Assembly: GCA_026168455.1 (NCBI GenBank)
Contig: CM047425.1
Location: 41,312,711-41,376,710, forward strand
DNA length: 64,000 nucleotides
Direction: 5' to 3'
Source of the DNA: Theocolax elegans
Lineage: Eukaryota > Arthropoda > Insecta > Hymenoptera > Cerocephalidae
Part shown: piece after piece, positions 1 to 11,186 of the stretch
How positions within the stretch are numbered: the stretch's first letter is position 1
Layout: the number at the start of each line of letters is the position of its first letter
Notes under the pieces: model-generated
The model's input: only the letters and a program-made list of their open reading frames with translations
What the model was told of the DNA's origin: nothing
Databases searched by the model: none
Translations under genes and position numbers: made by a program

Positions 1-595
1 GTAATTTGTTTAGTTATCCCGAAATAGCTCAAAAATTCCCGAAAGGTCCAGGATATTCCGTAATTGGTAGATTCATCGCGAATTTCCACTTAATTTCGCG
101 TAATATCTAGGAAATCCCGTAATTGGTAGAATCATCCCGAAATACCTCAGAAATTCCCTAAATATCCAGGAAATCCCGTAATTTGTAGATTCATCCCGAA
201 TTTCCTCAGATATTCCCGAAATATCCAGGAAATACTATAATTAGTGGAGTCTTTCTGAAATATTTCAGAAATTCCCGAAATTTCCAAGAAATCCCGTAAT
301 TAGTAGTCATCTCGAATTTTTCCAGAAATTCCCGAAATATCCAGAAATTCCCGTAATTAGTAGAGTCATCCCAACATACCTCAGGAATTCCCGAAAGATC
401 GAGGAAATCCCGTTATTGGTAGAGTCATCACGAGTTTCCTCAGATATTCCCGAAATATCCAGGATATCCCGTAATTAGTGGAGTCTTTCTGAAATATTTC
501 AGAAATTCCCGAAATATCCAGGAAACCCCGTAATTAGTCGACTCATCCCGAATTTCCTCCGAAATTTCCGAAAGATCTAGGAACTGTTTGTCATA
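1..595. repeat. Satellite/minisatellite array, ~59-bp unit
   Basis: About ten head-to-tail copies of a ~59-bp unit containing CCCGTAATTAGTAGAGTCAT, followed by a variant of CCCGAATTTCCTCAGA and a CCCGAAATATCCAGGAAAT block. Unit starts fall near 56, 117, 175, 233, 293, 350, 409, 468 and 527. Units at ~233 and ~468 share a variant (GTGGAGTCTTTCTGAAATAT) that the others lack, and so do their left neighbours, which suggests a ~235-bp higher-order period of four units. The array runs off the left edge. No coding potential is seen. Confidence 0.9.
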
Positions 596-1110
596 ATTCC
601 AGGGACACATAAAGTCTAAAAAAGATATTGTTTATTTATATAATTATTTACAGTAATATGGGAATTCACAGAAAAATGCTTATTTTAAATATATTTCTAA
701 ATATAATTTGTGATTAATATTACAAATAATATATATTTATTATAATTTTTGAATACATACAATTTATACCTGGCACCACGACAATTAATTGTTGACAACA
801 AAATTAATTATCGGTTGTGCAATTGTAATAATTAATGGTAAAATGTATGTATAAAAAGTTGTACGTACGTACGTACGTACGTACGGACGGACGTACGTAC
901 GTACGTACGCGGACTACTGAAACTTCCAAGCCAAAAAACTAATAAAAAACGACTCTTTAAAAAATTTGTAATAGTGGTAAATTTATCCTCGTATCAATGC
1001 GATCACAATGGACTCATAAAAAATGACATTCACTAAATATTTTTTACAGTATAAGGGGTTTTTTACAGAAAAATTCACAATTTCACTTATAAAATTTTAA
1101 TATTATGTAG
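596..1110. other. AT-rich spacer, no gene seen
   Basis: AT-rich sequence with no supported coding region between the satellite and the LTR fragment. The only structured element is the GTAC microsatellite listed separately. Confidence 0.6.
861..909. repeat. (GTAC)n microsatellite
   Basis: Eleven to twelve tandem GTAC tetramers with two GGAC interruptions. GTAC is its own reverse complement, so the whole tract can fold back on itself (cruciform or hairpin). Confidence 0.95.
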
Positions 1111-1316
1111 ATTAGCCCGCAAACATCCTTCCGATCCCCGATTTTCCCGTCACGTGTATCGGTATAGAGGAGATCGTCCTATTTCCGCTACCGTGTCCCG
1201 ACGGGTAAACTTATTAACCCACGGCGACGACAAAGACGCGTTCTTCGGGGCCGTCGTCCCTGTATTAAATTAATAAATAACTTGTAACTGGTACTAGGAC
1301 GAAATACCACGTTACA
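1111..1316 (+). repeat. 3' end of a Ty3/gypsy LTR (5'-truncated)
   Basis: These ~205 bp match 33735-33934 closely, from ATTAGCCCGCAAAC to CCACGTTACA. The main difference is an 8-bp insertion near 1282. The block ends in CA and is followed after two bases by a tRNA-Arg type primer-binding site, which fixes it as the 3' end of an LTR on the plus strand. The LTR start is missing or too diverged to see, and the element body after ~1500 is replaced by a LINE. Confidence 0.75.
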
Positions 1317-1318
1317 AA

Positions 1319-1334
1319 TGGCGACCGTGACAGG
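1319..1334 (+). other. Primer-binding site, tRNA-Arg type
   Basis: TGGCGACCGTGACAGG lies two bases after the LTR end. It starts with TGG, the complement of tRNA 3' CCA, and is the primer-site form I recall for mdg1/412-like gypsy elements primed by tRNA-Arg. The leader after it (to ~1498) is non-coding and ends where the LINE tail begins. Confidence 0.75.
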
Positions 1335-1873
1335 ACGGTAGTTGTACCGGCTGCGTGTCGAGGATTTTCGGGTCGGCAAAAATTTTCTTATTTTTTTTTT
1401 TAAATAATTGTTTCTCTTATGTACAGGTTTACCTGTACTTATATAGGGAACCGCGGGTTATTTATTTTTAAAATTTTGGCTTTGCAAGTCGCGGGTGAGA
1501 GATTGATTGATTGATTGATTGATTTTATTGTTGGGCTACGGGAGTAAACCCCCATGGTAGCACAAATTACAAAAAAAAAATATTAACATTAAAAAATACT
1601 GGCCAAAGGCCAGCACGAAAAGTAGCTTAATAATACAAAGTGGTACAGTTACACTTAAGACTAAAAACTAAAGTAAAACTAATATAAATACAATAAAGCT
1701 TAAAAGATAAGAAGATAAATGATATGCAACATTGGCACTCACAGACCGGTCTCATAAATGTCCACTCATACACAGTAATCATTTACAGCCAATGACCACA
1801 GCCTCGCGGCCTACAATGACGGAACCACCGGCTCAACAAGGCCCTCCTCAACCACGCGTCTCGACCAAGCCTG

Positions 1874-4727
1874 TCAATCGAGCGCAGTTAGATGTTCATG
1901 GAGATGATTCTGGAATGTCGATGCGTCATGCAAGTCAAAATCCAAATCATGAAAGGCATTGAGGATTTTGGAGGACGTGATGAGAAATGAGGTGCTTAGG
2001 GCTTCCGTGCGAGGTGGTCGATACGTGAGGGGTCGAAACTGAATGCGATTAGAATGACGAATATTGGGGCGGGAATCGGTTCTGATAAAGTGTTGATGAA
2101 GGTATGAGGGCTTTGAAGATGAAATGATCTTATATGCTAATGAACCGATAAGATACGCTCTTCTGCGCTCAACCGACAGCCAGCCCAATTGTAATCGAAA
2201 TGGGGTAACATGCGTTCTTCTAGGGATATTTCCCCAAACAAAACGCACACATGCATGTAGTAACCGCTGAAGTTTTAAGTCACGCACCTGATCAACGTCA
2301 TTGTTGACCGCGCACGCGTAATCCAGGTGGGGCCATACCAAACTCTCGACTAGCTTCTTGCGTGTAATTCGCGAAAGTGCCCTTTTATAAAAACGCAAGG
2401 TATGCAGCACTCCATGTACCTTTTGACAAATCTGTGACACGTGCCTCGACCAGTCGAGTGTCGGCATAATCCACAAAACCAACGACTTAACAACACTCGT
2501 ATGGCAACGGTACGCCATTAACATTAATCCTGGTTGCATTACCCAGATCAAAATACATATTGTTGGCTACCCAGCAGCAGAACCTTTGTCTTCGCCAAAT
2601 TCAACGATAAGCCATTTCTTTCCGCCCAATCAACAACCGCCCCCGCGTCACGAGAAACCCTCCCCACAGCCCGATCGAACTCCGTCGGCAAGAATGTATA
2701 ATACATTTGCGTATCATCTGCGAAAATCATATGGTTTGAGTACTTCAGGACCGCAGGCAGGTCATTTATAAAAATAGAAAATAAAAGGGGACCCAATACA
2801 CTGCCTGAGGGACTCCCGCCTGGACAGTGGTTCAACCAGAACGTCACCCCCATCACCCTCAACAGCCAGTGTGCGGCCCATTAAGTAGGAGCAGAACCAT
2901 TCCACCACCTTATCCCCACAACCGATCGCTCGGAGCTTCCGGAAAAGCGCGCCATGGGGTACTTTCGAAAAATCAAACAAGACTAATAACGTGACCATGC
3001 GCTGTCAATACCCCGGCGCACATCCTCCAAAACTTCAAGCAATGCAGTTTGTGTGCTATGGCCTCTACGGAACCCAGCCTGACGGTGAGAGAGCACCCCA
3101 TGCTCCTCAAGATAACCCGATAACTGTCCATAAACGATCCTCTCTAGCAGCTTGGACACCTCGCTCAGACGTGCAATTGGCCTGATATCAGAGATGGATT
3201 CACAAACAGCAGACTTGGCTAGCGGATAGATTAACGCTTTCTTCTATTCCGAGGGAAAAATACCAGACTGTAGCGATGCGCCAAAGATGCCAGCGAGGAC
3301 GTCCACAACACAGGCCCCAGCTAACCTAAGCATATGAATCGATATACTATCGAGTCCCACCGCGCGCGAAGTTGCTCGCCCCAGCGCCCCATGTACTTGA
3401 GCTGCCGATACATTACCGAATGAGAAACGCGTATCAACGAAGAACGGCGCAAAAGTAATAACGTCCGCCAAAGTATGCTGAGAAAGCGGAATGGCTCGTC
3501 GCGAAACTGAAGCATAGTGCTCATTGAGTTCATCGAGTCAGAAGAGCGATGCAGGAGAGGGCCTTCGGTGACCCGCAACGCCATATTTCCGAAGTATACG
3601 CCATCTTGACCGAGAATCAATCGCCTCATTCAGTTCATCATTGATATAGTTAAACTTAGCCGACTCTAGAGTATTTGAGGCTAAACTGTGCAGTCGACTA
3701 TATTCACGAAAGTCCACCGCGTTATCCGTCGACCTAGCCGTACGATACGCACGCCTCCTTTCCCTAATCAACCTCCCTACCTCCAGCGTCATCCATACTT
3801 TACGCTTAGTTGTTGTTACGAAGGATCTTAATGGGGCCAACCGATCAAAGGCCTGCAGGAGCGCAGAACTCAGACCATTCACAGCCAGATCAATGCCGAC
3901 TACATCTAGGTCATCATGGTAAACAGAACTTCCCCACACTCGAGGATCAGAGAATACCCCATATAATTCATTAAAGGCGCCAGCGAGCTGTAAATGACTG
4001 ACATTGTTCAACCTGCGCGACACAATCCTATTTGGTTTGCTCTTTGGTTTAGACAGATCAAGCTATAGAAGAATAGAATCCTGCCCCGAATCAGCCAAAA
4101 ATGGACTGTCGGACTTAATATACTTAAATCGTAGGTTAGAATCACGCAGAATAAACAGGTCAAGCCAAGTATGTGACATATAATCCGCGCAATGCGCATG
4201 GTGAGTCGGCTCTGACGGGACTAGCTTAAGATTGAGCTCGCCTAAGTGCGACATTAAGTAATCCACGTTTTGGTTACCTCTTAAAATATTTATATTAAAG
4301 TCCCCAGTAACCACCACATGCTCATACTATGGAAGCAGCTCCGAGAGTAGATCAAAAAAGACTATTGGCAATGCAGCCCCCGGGCGTCTGTATACAACAC
4401 ACACTAACACCTTAAATAACTCGCAAGAAATGTCCAGGATCAAAAATTCCGGCGTATTATCAAATATCGTATCAGATTGCCCAACTACCTTCACCCTAAA
4501 AGCACTACGGATATATACGCCCACGCCTCCTCCCCCCTGCCAACGCGGTCAAGCCTAACAAAGTTATAATTCGTCAATTTAATAACATCAGACGCGTCAG
4601 ATGGGGTAAGAAATGTCTCAGACACGGCTATCACGTCGTACGAGCACGGGTAGACTAGAGCTTCAATCGCATCAAAATGTGGCTTAATTCTATTTATGTT
4701 TATGTGAAATATATTAAAAAAATTGTT
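1874..4727 (-). pseudogene. LINE ORF2: endonuclease-reverse transcriptase, frameshifted
   Basis: Fragments in several frames make up one ORF2. The endonuclease begins near 4727 (HININ, then SETFL), continues with YIR and VVYRRPG (4327-4524) and VVTGDFNINI (4063-4317), and ends in a D-S motif near 4080. The RT follows: GSVLGPLLFSIFINDLP and the catalytic FADDTQMYY lie in 2548-2862. The C-terminal third (1874-2551) has the W..H....C.K...VLH.L pattern seen after RT in LINEs. Frame breaks near 4535, 4320, 4030, 3530, 3240, 2990, 2770 and 2550 rule out a functional protein. Confidence 0.85.
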
Positions 4728-5877
4728 ACCCAAAACACATGAGTCGCGAACTATCGGCCGTGCATAATGCAGTCGCTGTGACTCATGCAGCGCCCGCGAC
4801 CAAAGCGCATGTATAGGTTTCGACCATAGGGGCCGAATGTAAAGACTGGCGATTCCACCCATCTTAAAAATATCTTGGGCATTAAGCCCTCCTAGCTTGC
4901 TGCTGCGTGCCATAACCGCATCGCGAATCGAGGAGGAAAGTAGCTTAAAAACTAATCCACGCGTTTTAACATTCGAGCTGGAGCTTGAGCTTGCATCATT
5001 CACGTCGCCCCCACGAGTCACCCGAGATCCATGGCGCGGCTCCCATTTGCGTATATCCGCGATTTGAAAATAAGTACGACTTAGACCGATCGCTTCAAGT
5101 AGAGATTTTACTACATCATCGTCGGATAATGTAACCGCCTCCGGAACACCGAGCAGTAGGACCTTGCATGCCTCATCATGGGAGCGAGACGCAACGTCCG
5201 TGCATACCGGGGCGCTCTCAGCAGCTTGCATGCGGGTCGTGAATTCGCGTCGCAATTCATCAAAGCGTAAATCAGTAGAACGAGCGAGAGCGTCCACGTC
5301 CCCACGAACGTCCCGTACGTCAGACACAATCTTATTCGTAGCCTGCGCGAGTGCATCTACATCCGTTCGAATAGCTCGTACGTCCGACTGAATAACGTCG
5401 AACTTGCGGCTCAATTCATTAAAGCGGTTATCGAACTTCTTTTCCAAACGTTCAGCAAAGCTGGTAAACCACCTCGGAGCCTCGTCGTTATCCATTGTAT
5501 TAGCCACAGCCACCGTAGAGAGGGGCTGGGTGTCCGCCTCACGTGCGCGCGGTTGCTTGGTTACCTTGCAGAGCGATGGCGACGTGGGCGAGGCCGGCCG
5601 TTTTAACGAACCAGCAAGAACAGTGGGTGTGGCCTATGCAGGCGAGTCGGCGTCAGCGGCGGGGGCCGGGCTAGCAGGAGCGGTGTCGGTAAACGACCCA
5701 GGAGGTGCTGCCCTCGCAAGATTCGCCGCATAAAAGCCACACAGAGACAGTCCCGACTCTTCGTGAATACTCTCACATCTGACATGTATTTTTGATGCGC
5801 ATGCAGGACAGACCTTGGTTGGGTAGGCACGAGTAAATCGACAGCTGCAGATGGGGCAGAGCGCGTTCCGACTTCAA
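4728..5877 (-). pseudogene. LINE ORF1 with PHD-like zinc finger and coiled coil
   Basis: The N-terminal part (about 5700-5850) reads CPICSCRF, then CPACASKIHVRCESIH, then SLCGFY: a C-x2-C...C-x2-C-x4-H-x2-C...C layout like a PHD finger. A proline/alanine linker follows with one stop, then from 5513 a coiled-coil stretch with repeated D-V-R/D-V-D-A-L heptads, then a domain starting near VLLLGVPEAV. ORF1 runs in frame into the endonuclease of ORF2, perhaps through loss of the ORF1 stop. By family knowledge ORF1 binds element RNA; the role here is inferred. Confidence 0.65.
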
Positions 5878-5890
5878 CATAAGTCCTGAA

Positions 5891-6640
5891 ACAGACGCAG
5901 CTGACGACGGCGAGACGCTTGATTCAGCGAGTAACAGTACAGATGTCGCAGGGCTCGCTCAGAACTCAACGTCCACGCAGCGAATCGGAGTCAGCACTCA
6001 CCATTCAAGAGCGCCACTGCTCGGCGCCAGACAGTAACCAGGGCCGCCGTACCTCAGCGTGTCTCCCGCCAGGAGTCACACCGCCTTCGAGTGTTTCAGC
6101 CAGAGTCGCCAATCTCGTTGAACATCAACACTCGTGCTCCCTCCAATCTGCCAGTCATCCACAAAATACAACGACCAAGCAAAAACTTTCAGGCAGAAAT
6201 CGGGCTCCCTGGCTCTAAAAAGAGAAGCCTGCTGTGTGTGCTCGAGTTGCATGAGCCAGCGGAAGTCCGATCCTCCTGAAAAGAAGCACACAGGAGGTAT
6301 ACACACGTATAAATAGAGTGATATGCACGGAGCGATGTGAAGCGCGTCCGTCCTACTCACCAGAGAGAGAGAGAGAGAGAGAGTGAGAGAGAGCGTATAG
6401 GTTGATAATGGCATGGACACATGCCATTACGCTTGAATCATTTGTGTGAGTGAGAGAGAGAGAGAGAGAGAGAGAGAACCAGTGCGTGAGAGAAAGAAAC
6501 ATTGCGTCGCGGAGTTCGATAGTGCTGAGTGAGCACGAGTCCGCTAGTGGGAGAGAGAGAGAAAATCCCAACTAGCCGGCGATAGACTCGCGCGGCGTAA
6601 GAGTAACGAGAGTGAGAGAGAGAGAGAACATATACTTTAT
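5891..6640. other. LINE 5' flank and GA-rich microsatellite zone
   Basis: 5891-6340 is GC-richer, with no convincing reading frame on either strand; it could be the LINE 5' UTR. 6362-6628 contains four separate (GA)n tracts (near 6362-6393, 6449-6476, 6549-6563 and 6611-6626) in unique spacers. Open frames crossing these tracts are low-complexity artefacts. Confidence 0.6.
6362..6628. repeat. Cluster of (GA)n microsatellites
   Basis: Four purine-only GA tracts of roughly 15-32 bases within 270 bp. Such clustered GA tracts can bind GAGA-type factors in insects, but no gene start is visible nearby. Confidence 0.85.
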
Positions 6641-7437
6641 ACAGTATATACCGCGCGGCTATCCTTCGTTGCTACGCAAGAAGGAAAATTTCCCCCTCTG
6701 CGCAACCGTAATTTCATTTTTAATTTAATTGCGTGAATTTTGGTAACTCGTTTTAAAAGCGAGTTTAACAATTTGTGTGTGTGTGTGTGTGTGTGAAATA
6801 TTTTTGAGTTCGGCTCACTGATTTTGTATCAGTTCGAGATGACCAATAATATTTTTATTGCTTATAATTATTAATCTTATTATTGTCATTATTATTATTA
6901 TTAATAATGTTCTTTTTGTTGTAATATATATATACTTTGAATTAATTTTTCAAAGATATTATCGCGCTGTTAGTCAGCTGATAATTTTGAAATTATACAA
7001 TAATTTTTTTTGTTGTGTGGTAATAATTATTAATATTATTATAATTAATTTTGACATTGTCGGTTAGTCAGATAACTCAAGGTTGATAAATCTTTTTGTA
7101 TTACCGTCGCGATTTTGGCTCGCATTAGTGCTGAGACACATCGTGATATCGGTGTTACATTTATATTTATTGTTAATATTAATATTATTTTGATTACGAG
7201 TTTGTTACTTAATTATTAATTCTGCTAACGGCAAAATCTCTTTTGATTTATTTTCTTAATTTTTTTTTGCATTTCCTCCAAATTAAGAAATAAATTGCAA
7301 TTAATTTGTTTGTCAATTTAATTGCATATTTATATTATTAATTTTTGTATAATATAATATAATATATATAATATAATAATAAATAAAATAATTAATATTA
7401 TAGATAAATTTTGTTATCTTTATCATCCACGCAGTAT
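6641..7437. other. AT-rich spacer with (GT)n tract
   Basis: No gene seen. A (GT)11 tract lies at 6774-6795, and runs of TTATTATTA-type simple sequence fill 6860-7060 and 7320-7400. The segment ends at the PLE boundary near 7438. Confidence 0.6.
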
Positions 7438-7496
7438 TTATTTAGAAGGAATAATTTTCGATCTTGGTGAATAAACCACAAGTTTAATTAACTGGC

Positions 7497-7530
7497 GACG
7501 TTTCGATGGCTCTTCGTCATCCTCTTCAGG
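7497..7530 (-). ncRNA. Hammerhead-like motif in PLE 3' UTR, copy 1
   Basis: On the minus strand CCTGAAGAG is followed by a short hairpin and by GAAACGTC. CTGAAGA fits the hammerhead CUGANGA core and GAAA the second core strand. ACGT next to GAAA could give a minimal stem III and C a cleavage site, as in dimer-dependent PLE hammerheads. The stem II hairpin is GATG/CATC here and is offset by one bulged G. Stem I pairing is weak, so activity is doubtful. Confidence 0.45.
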
Positions 7531-8247
7531 CTATAACTTTATTTAAAAAATATACAAATGAATACATTTGGTTTAACAATTATAGTTTTAATTATAAGTT
7601 TTGTTTTTTAAGCCTCATGATTTACAATATTTTACTTACTACTCGTCATTATATCAGATGTTTAACATCGACATTACATCGTAGCATCACTGAGTCGTCG
7701 CACTAATAACGAAAACAAGGATATTTAAAACAATGAAATTACGATTTATATACACAGAAGTTGAACAGTTATGTCGATTACCTTCATCTTATATAAAACT
7801 CCATATATCCAAATTAACATTATTAATAATTTAATAAATAAATAAATTAGGACATCACAAAAATAATAAATAACACAAAGATTAAGCAAAAGCCGTTACA
7901 GGACTAGATATAATTATCACAAAAAACGTACTAAATTTATTCTCAGCTGATATATATAGCTATAGTGAAGTGTAGCATGACACCAACTATATCTATATAA
8001 AGGCACGATTTTTGAATCTAATTTAATGACTGAATATTATATTATGTCATAGATTAAAATTATTATTGTCCATTATGTTAAAAATAATAATAAATATTGT
8101 TATACATAAGTTACAAATTCTCTATTAACAATAAAAATATATTTATTTTTATTATAAATTTACCATTTGCTAAAATTGACTAAACCTAAACATAACAAAA
8201 AAGGAAAAAAATAGAAAAAAAGAAAAAGAAAAAAGCAATCAACACAA

Positions 8248-8472
8248 TCAAAGACGTTCTTTCAATCTACTAATAATACCATTGTAATGTTGACTAAGTT
8301 TTCTAGTATCATCTTTAACATTAATTGCATTGTTCTCCAATTTGATATGTACCATTTCAGATACTAATCTTCTATTCCAATTACTCTCTCTATCTAAAAT
8401 TGAAATATCGTCAAAATTAAAGGAATGATTGAAAGACGTTATATGTTCATTAATAACAAATTGAGACTCTAT
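8248..8472 (-). pseudogene. PLE C-terminal GIY-YIG endonuclease fragment (inverted)
   Basis: A minus-strand frame ending in TGA at 8248-8250 reads NEHI, HSFNFDD, ILDRESNW, RRLVSEM and HIK. This is the H...H-x-F-x-F...I-L-D-x-E...R...SEM-x-H-I pattern of the C-terminus of Penelope endonucleases. It is only the last ~75 residues, so the GIY and YIG motifs are absent. It faces away from the plus-strand RT frame, which gives the head-to-head organisation. The same fragment occurs in copies 2 and 3. Confidence 0.75.
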
Positions 8473-8506
8473 TTTTTTTTTTTATATTTTTTTTAGTATT
8501 ACTTTT

Positions 8507-9875
8507 ATGTTCGTTGTTGATATCATACCAAAACATTTATACAATATTTTTTACAATTTAAAACATATAAATTTTATTAGCCATACAGCTAAAATTAAAA
8601 TGAAAAATAATATTTCAATACTCCAAAATAAAGTCTTAAATATTGAGATACAAGATATTAATATTCATACATCTTTTTTAAACAATAAACTTAATAATCT
8701 TATCACAAATGTTAATAAGTCATTACCAATACAAGTTATTGAAGAATTTTGTAATAGACTAAATGATAGTATAAATAATCTGAAACAAAATCTTAATCAA
8801 AAATGTAAAAGTAAATTTGATAAACCATTAAAATGTAAGAACAAAAACAGGGATAAAAAAGCGATGAAACAATCAAACAATTGTTCTAATAACCATAATT
8901 TTAACAATAATAATAGAAATAAATGGTTTGTTAATTTAACTAATTCAAATATTCCTTCAGATATAATTGATACTGTTTCGTTAGGACCAAAATTTAGTTC
9001 AAATACAACTTTAAATAAACATAATGTAATAGATATGATTAAAAATATAGAACAATTGTTTGAACATTATGAATTCGAAACTGAAACAAAGAATTGTATT
9101 AGGAAAAGTGTTACACAATGTATGGAGAATAGTATTAAAAAAACTACACATATCAAATATGAAGATAGGCTTTTTGCACAGAGGTTGAACAAGACAAGGT
9201 TGTTTTTGAAAAATAACGATGTATTTTTTACCATGGTGGATAAAGGTAATGTCACAGTGGCTATTGACACAAAAACACATACATCAAAAATGCATAATCT
9301 TATTTCTGATACTAATACATACAAAAAGGTAGCCAAAAATAATAATCCACTTATTAAGTTACAGAAAAATACACAAAATATATTAAATAGATGGAATGAA
9401 TTGGGATATTTAGACAAAAAATATCATACAAATGAACTTACTCAAACAAATACTGTGTTACCAAAAATTTATGGCTTACCGAGAGTTCATAAAAAAGATG
9501 TTCCATTAAGACCAATAATATCATGTATTGGAAGTCCCACTTACAAATTATCGAAAATTATTGATAAAATAATCAGAAATAGCATAAATAAACCCAAATC
9601 ATATATAAAAAACAGTCAAGAATTAATTATGAAAGTGACAAACTGTGACATACCACCTGGATACATTTTAGTTTCGTTTGATGTTGTTTCACTGTTCACT
9701 AATATACCGAATGAACTTTTAATTAAAAGCATTGAAAAAAGATATCATTTGATCTCCAAGCACTATAATATACCACTCAGTGAGATAATTGATGTTGTGA
9801 CATTTTTGATGTATAATACATATTTTAAATGGGATGGTAATTATTACCAACAAATTTTTGGTAGTCCGATGGGGT
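8507..9875 (+). pseudogene. Penelope-like reverse transcriptase, C-terminally truncated
   Basis: An ATG-started frame with a Lys/Asn-rich N-terminal region (to about residue 145) followed by PLE RT. Motifs seen: LPKIYGLPRVHKKDVPLRPI (RT motif 1/2a, near residues 322-341), SFDVVSLFTNIP (motif with catalytic Asp, near 391-402) and FGSPMGS (near 450). The second catalytic DD box and the endonuclease are missing, because antisense gypsy sequence takes over at 9876. The frame stays open to 10456 by chance. Strongly AT-biased codon use contrasts with the joined gypsy DNA. Confidence 0.85.
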
Positions 9876-11020
9876 CGTTTGTTTGCTCTCCGTTAAGCAT
9901 TTCAGCAAAGTCAGTGAGGTGTTTGTCCTTCTTAACAAACAACCTCGCGGGTTCACCAACCCGTATTTCTTGCCCCCTAGAGCTCTTACGCTCTTTTAAT
10001 TGCGTGCAGGGCCCGGGGGACGATTCTGGTACCCTGCTGCTAAGTTTCCCAGATATTGCCGTACATGCCCACACTTTGGACAATTATCTAGGGTTACCAC
10101 GGTTGTGTGGCACACCTGACACTCAATGGGTGCTGCCACGTTCGGGCACTGGTCCGCTGTATGTCCCATACTTGCGCAATGGAGGCAAGTCTGATTGGGA
10201 CAATCGGAATATCGATGTCCTACTTTTTGGCATGCAATACATATGTCAAAGAAGAGACTATTCGGATTCCTTTGCAAACCAGCGTCTTAGGTCTGCCTCT
10301 GCGCAATACGATCATATACCGTGCTTTGTCTACGTTGAGGCGTGTAGACGGGTGTGCTCTGAGCTTGAGCAACGTATTGTTTCGGTCTTGCACCGTTATA
10401 TTGTTGCTGCTTTGACCCTGTCTGTCTATTTCCCGAAGACTGTCTCGCATTATTGATATTTTGTGCACCAACAAAATTTTTACTTTGTTGCAAGTACTGA
10501 CGTTGACTAGTGTTGCGAGTACCATACACATTGGCTACTTCACAATCACTTGAAGATGGGCTAGAAGAATGTTTCTTATTTTTCTTGCTCCTTTTCTTTT
10601 TCAACGTCTTCTTCTTCGGTGGTGGAGATGGCTGAGGGACCGGTTGGCTCTTCTTATTCTTAACTATTGAGGCCACTTTCCCCGAAACTTTGGACGAACT
10701 CCGTTTTGGGAAAGCTTGTGGGATATGAACTTGTTCTCTTGGTGTGGGTTCCGCAAATCTCTTGTCCCATATCAAGTGTTGTTCATATTCTTTGCCGTAC
10801 TTCATTATGTCTTCGAAATTATTTATGAATCTCGAGAACATACATTTACGGCACTCCGGTCTCAATTGAGAATATGCCATCTCTACTTGTTGGCGCAGTG
10901 GAGGAGGTCGGCGGAATTTCTGCATAATAGCCTTAAAGCAATTCAGGTATTTTACGACCTTCTCTCCTTTGCCTTGCGTGCGACGTTGTAGATCCTCGAA
11001 CAAATCTTTATCTCGTAACT
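9876..11020 (-). pseudogene. Gypsy gag, C-terminal half (antisense arm)
   Basis: Minus-strand gag from DLFEDLQRRTQGKGEKV (near 11000) through a basic KKK/SSSPSSS linker (near 10560-10680) to two or three zinc-knuckle-like motifs (CIACQKVGHRYSDC, CLHCASMGHTADQC, then CQVC...CPKCGH; 10050-10250). A frameshift separates the linker from the knuckles near 10285. It matches 25650-26700 on the plus strand almost base for base. The upstream half of the same gag lies beyond the copia insertion at 17020-18180. It would have been the RNA-packaging capsid protein. Confidence 0.85.
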
Positions 11021-11186
11021 TGTTGAGGTTTTAATTAATCTGTAGGAGAGAGGAGAGAGGGAATATTAATAATAAAACACTACCTCCTATTTATACTTAG
11101 ATATATTTAATTCACCTTTGTACTAAATAAACAAAAACTCAAGCTGTATAAGAAATAGATGCTTTTAGTCGAACAAAATAAAATCG
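11021..11186 (-). repeat. Copia 3' LTR remnant
   Basis: Matches the TGTTGAGG-starting (plus strand) end of the full LTR at 16694-17019 with few differences, then breaks off abruptly at 11186 against integrase-coding sequence. The remaining ~160 bp of the LTR are absent. Confidence 0.85.

Larger units (their letters stand above)
1499..5890 (-). mobile_element. CR1-like non-LTR retrotransposon (LINE), decayed
   Basis: A minus-strand LINE with, in order, a PHD-like finger and coiled-coil ORF1, an apurinic-type endonuclease, a reverse transcriptase and a C-terminal tail. Its 3' end is a (GATT)6 tract at 1501-1524 (AATC repeats on the sense strand), a usual LINE tail form. Frame changes and stops split ORF2 into at least six pieces, so it is not autonomous now. 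The PHD finger in ORF1 points to the CR1 group, but the clade is not certain. Confidence 0.85.
7438..9875 (+). mobile_element. Penelope-like element copy 1, with inverted 5' tail
   Basis: The element starts with about 1 kb of its own 3' end in reverse (3' UTR plus C-terminal endonuclease on the minus strand, 7438-8472) and then reads into the N-terminal and RT region on the plus strand (8507-9875). This inverted terminal arrangement is known for Penelope elements. It is cut off inside RT by antisense gypsy gag at ~9876. Two further copies of the first 1.5 kb lie at 18897-20402 and 21595-23098. Confidence 0.85.

Noticed and set aside
6353..6571. Ser/Leu-rich minus-strand frame
   Set aside because: Created by (GA)n microsatellites.
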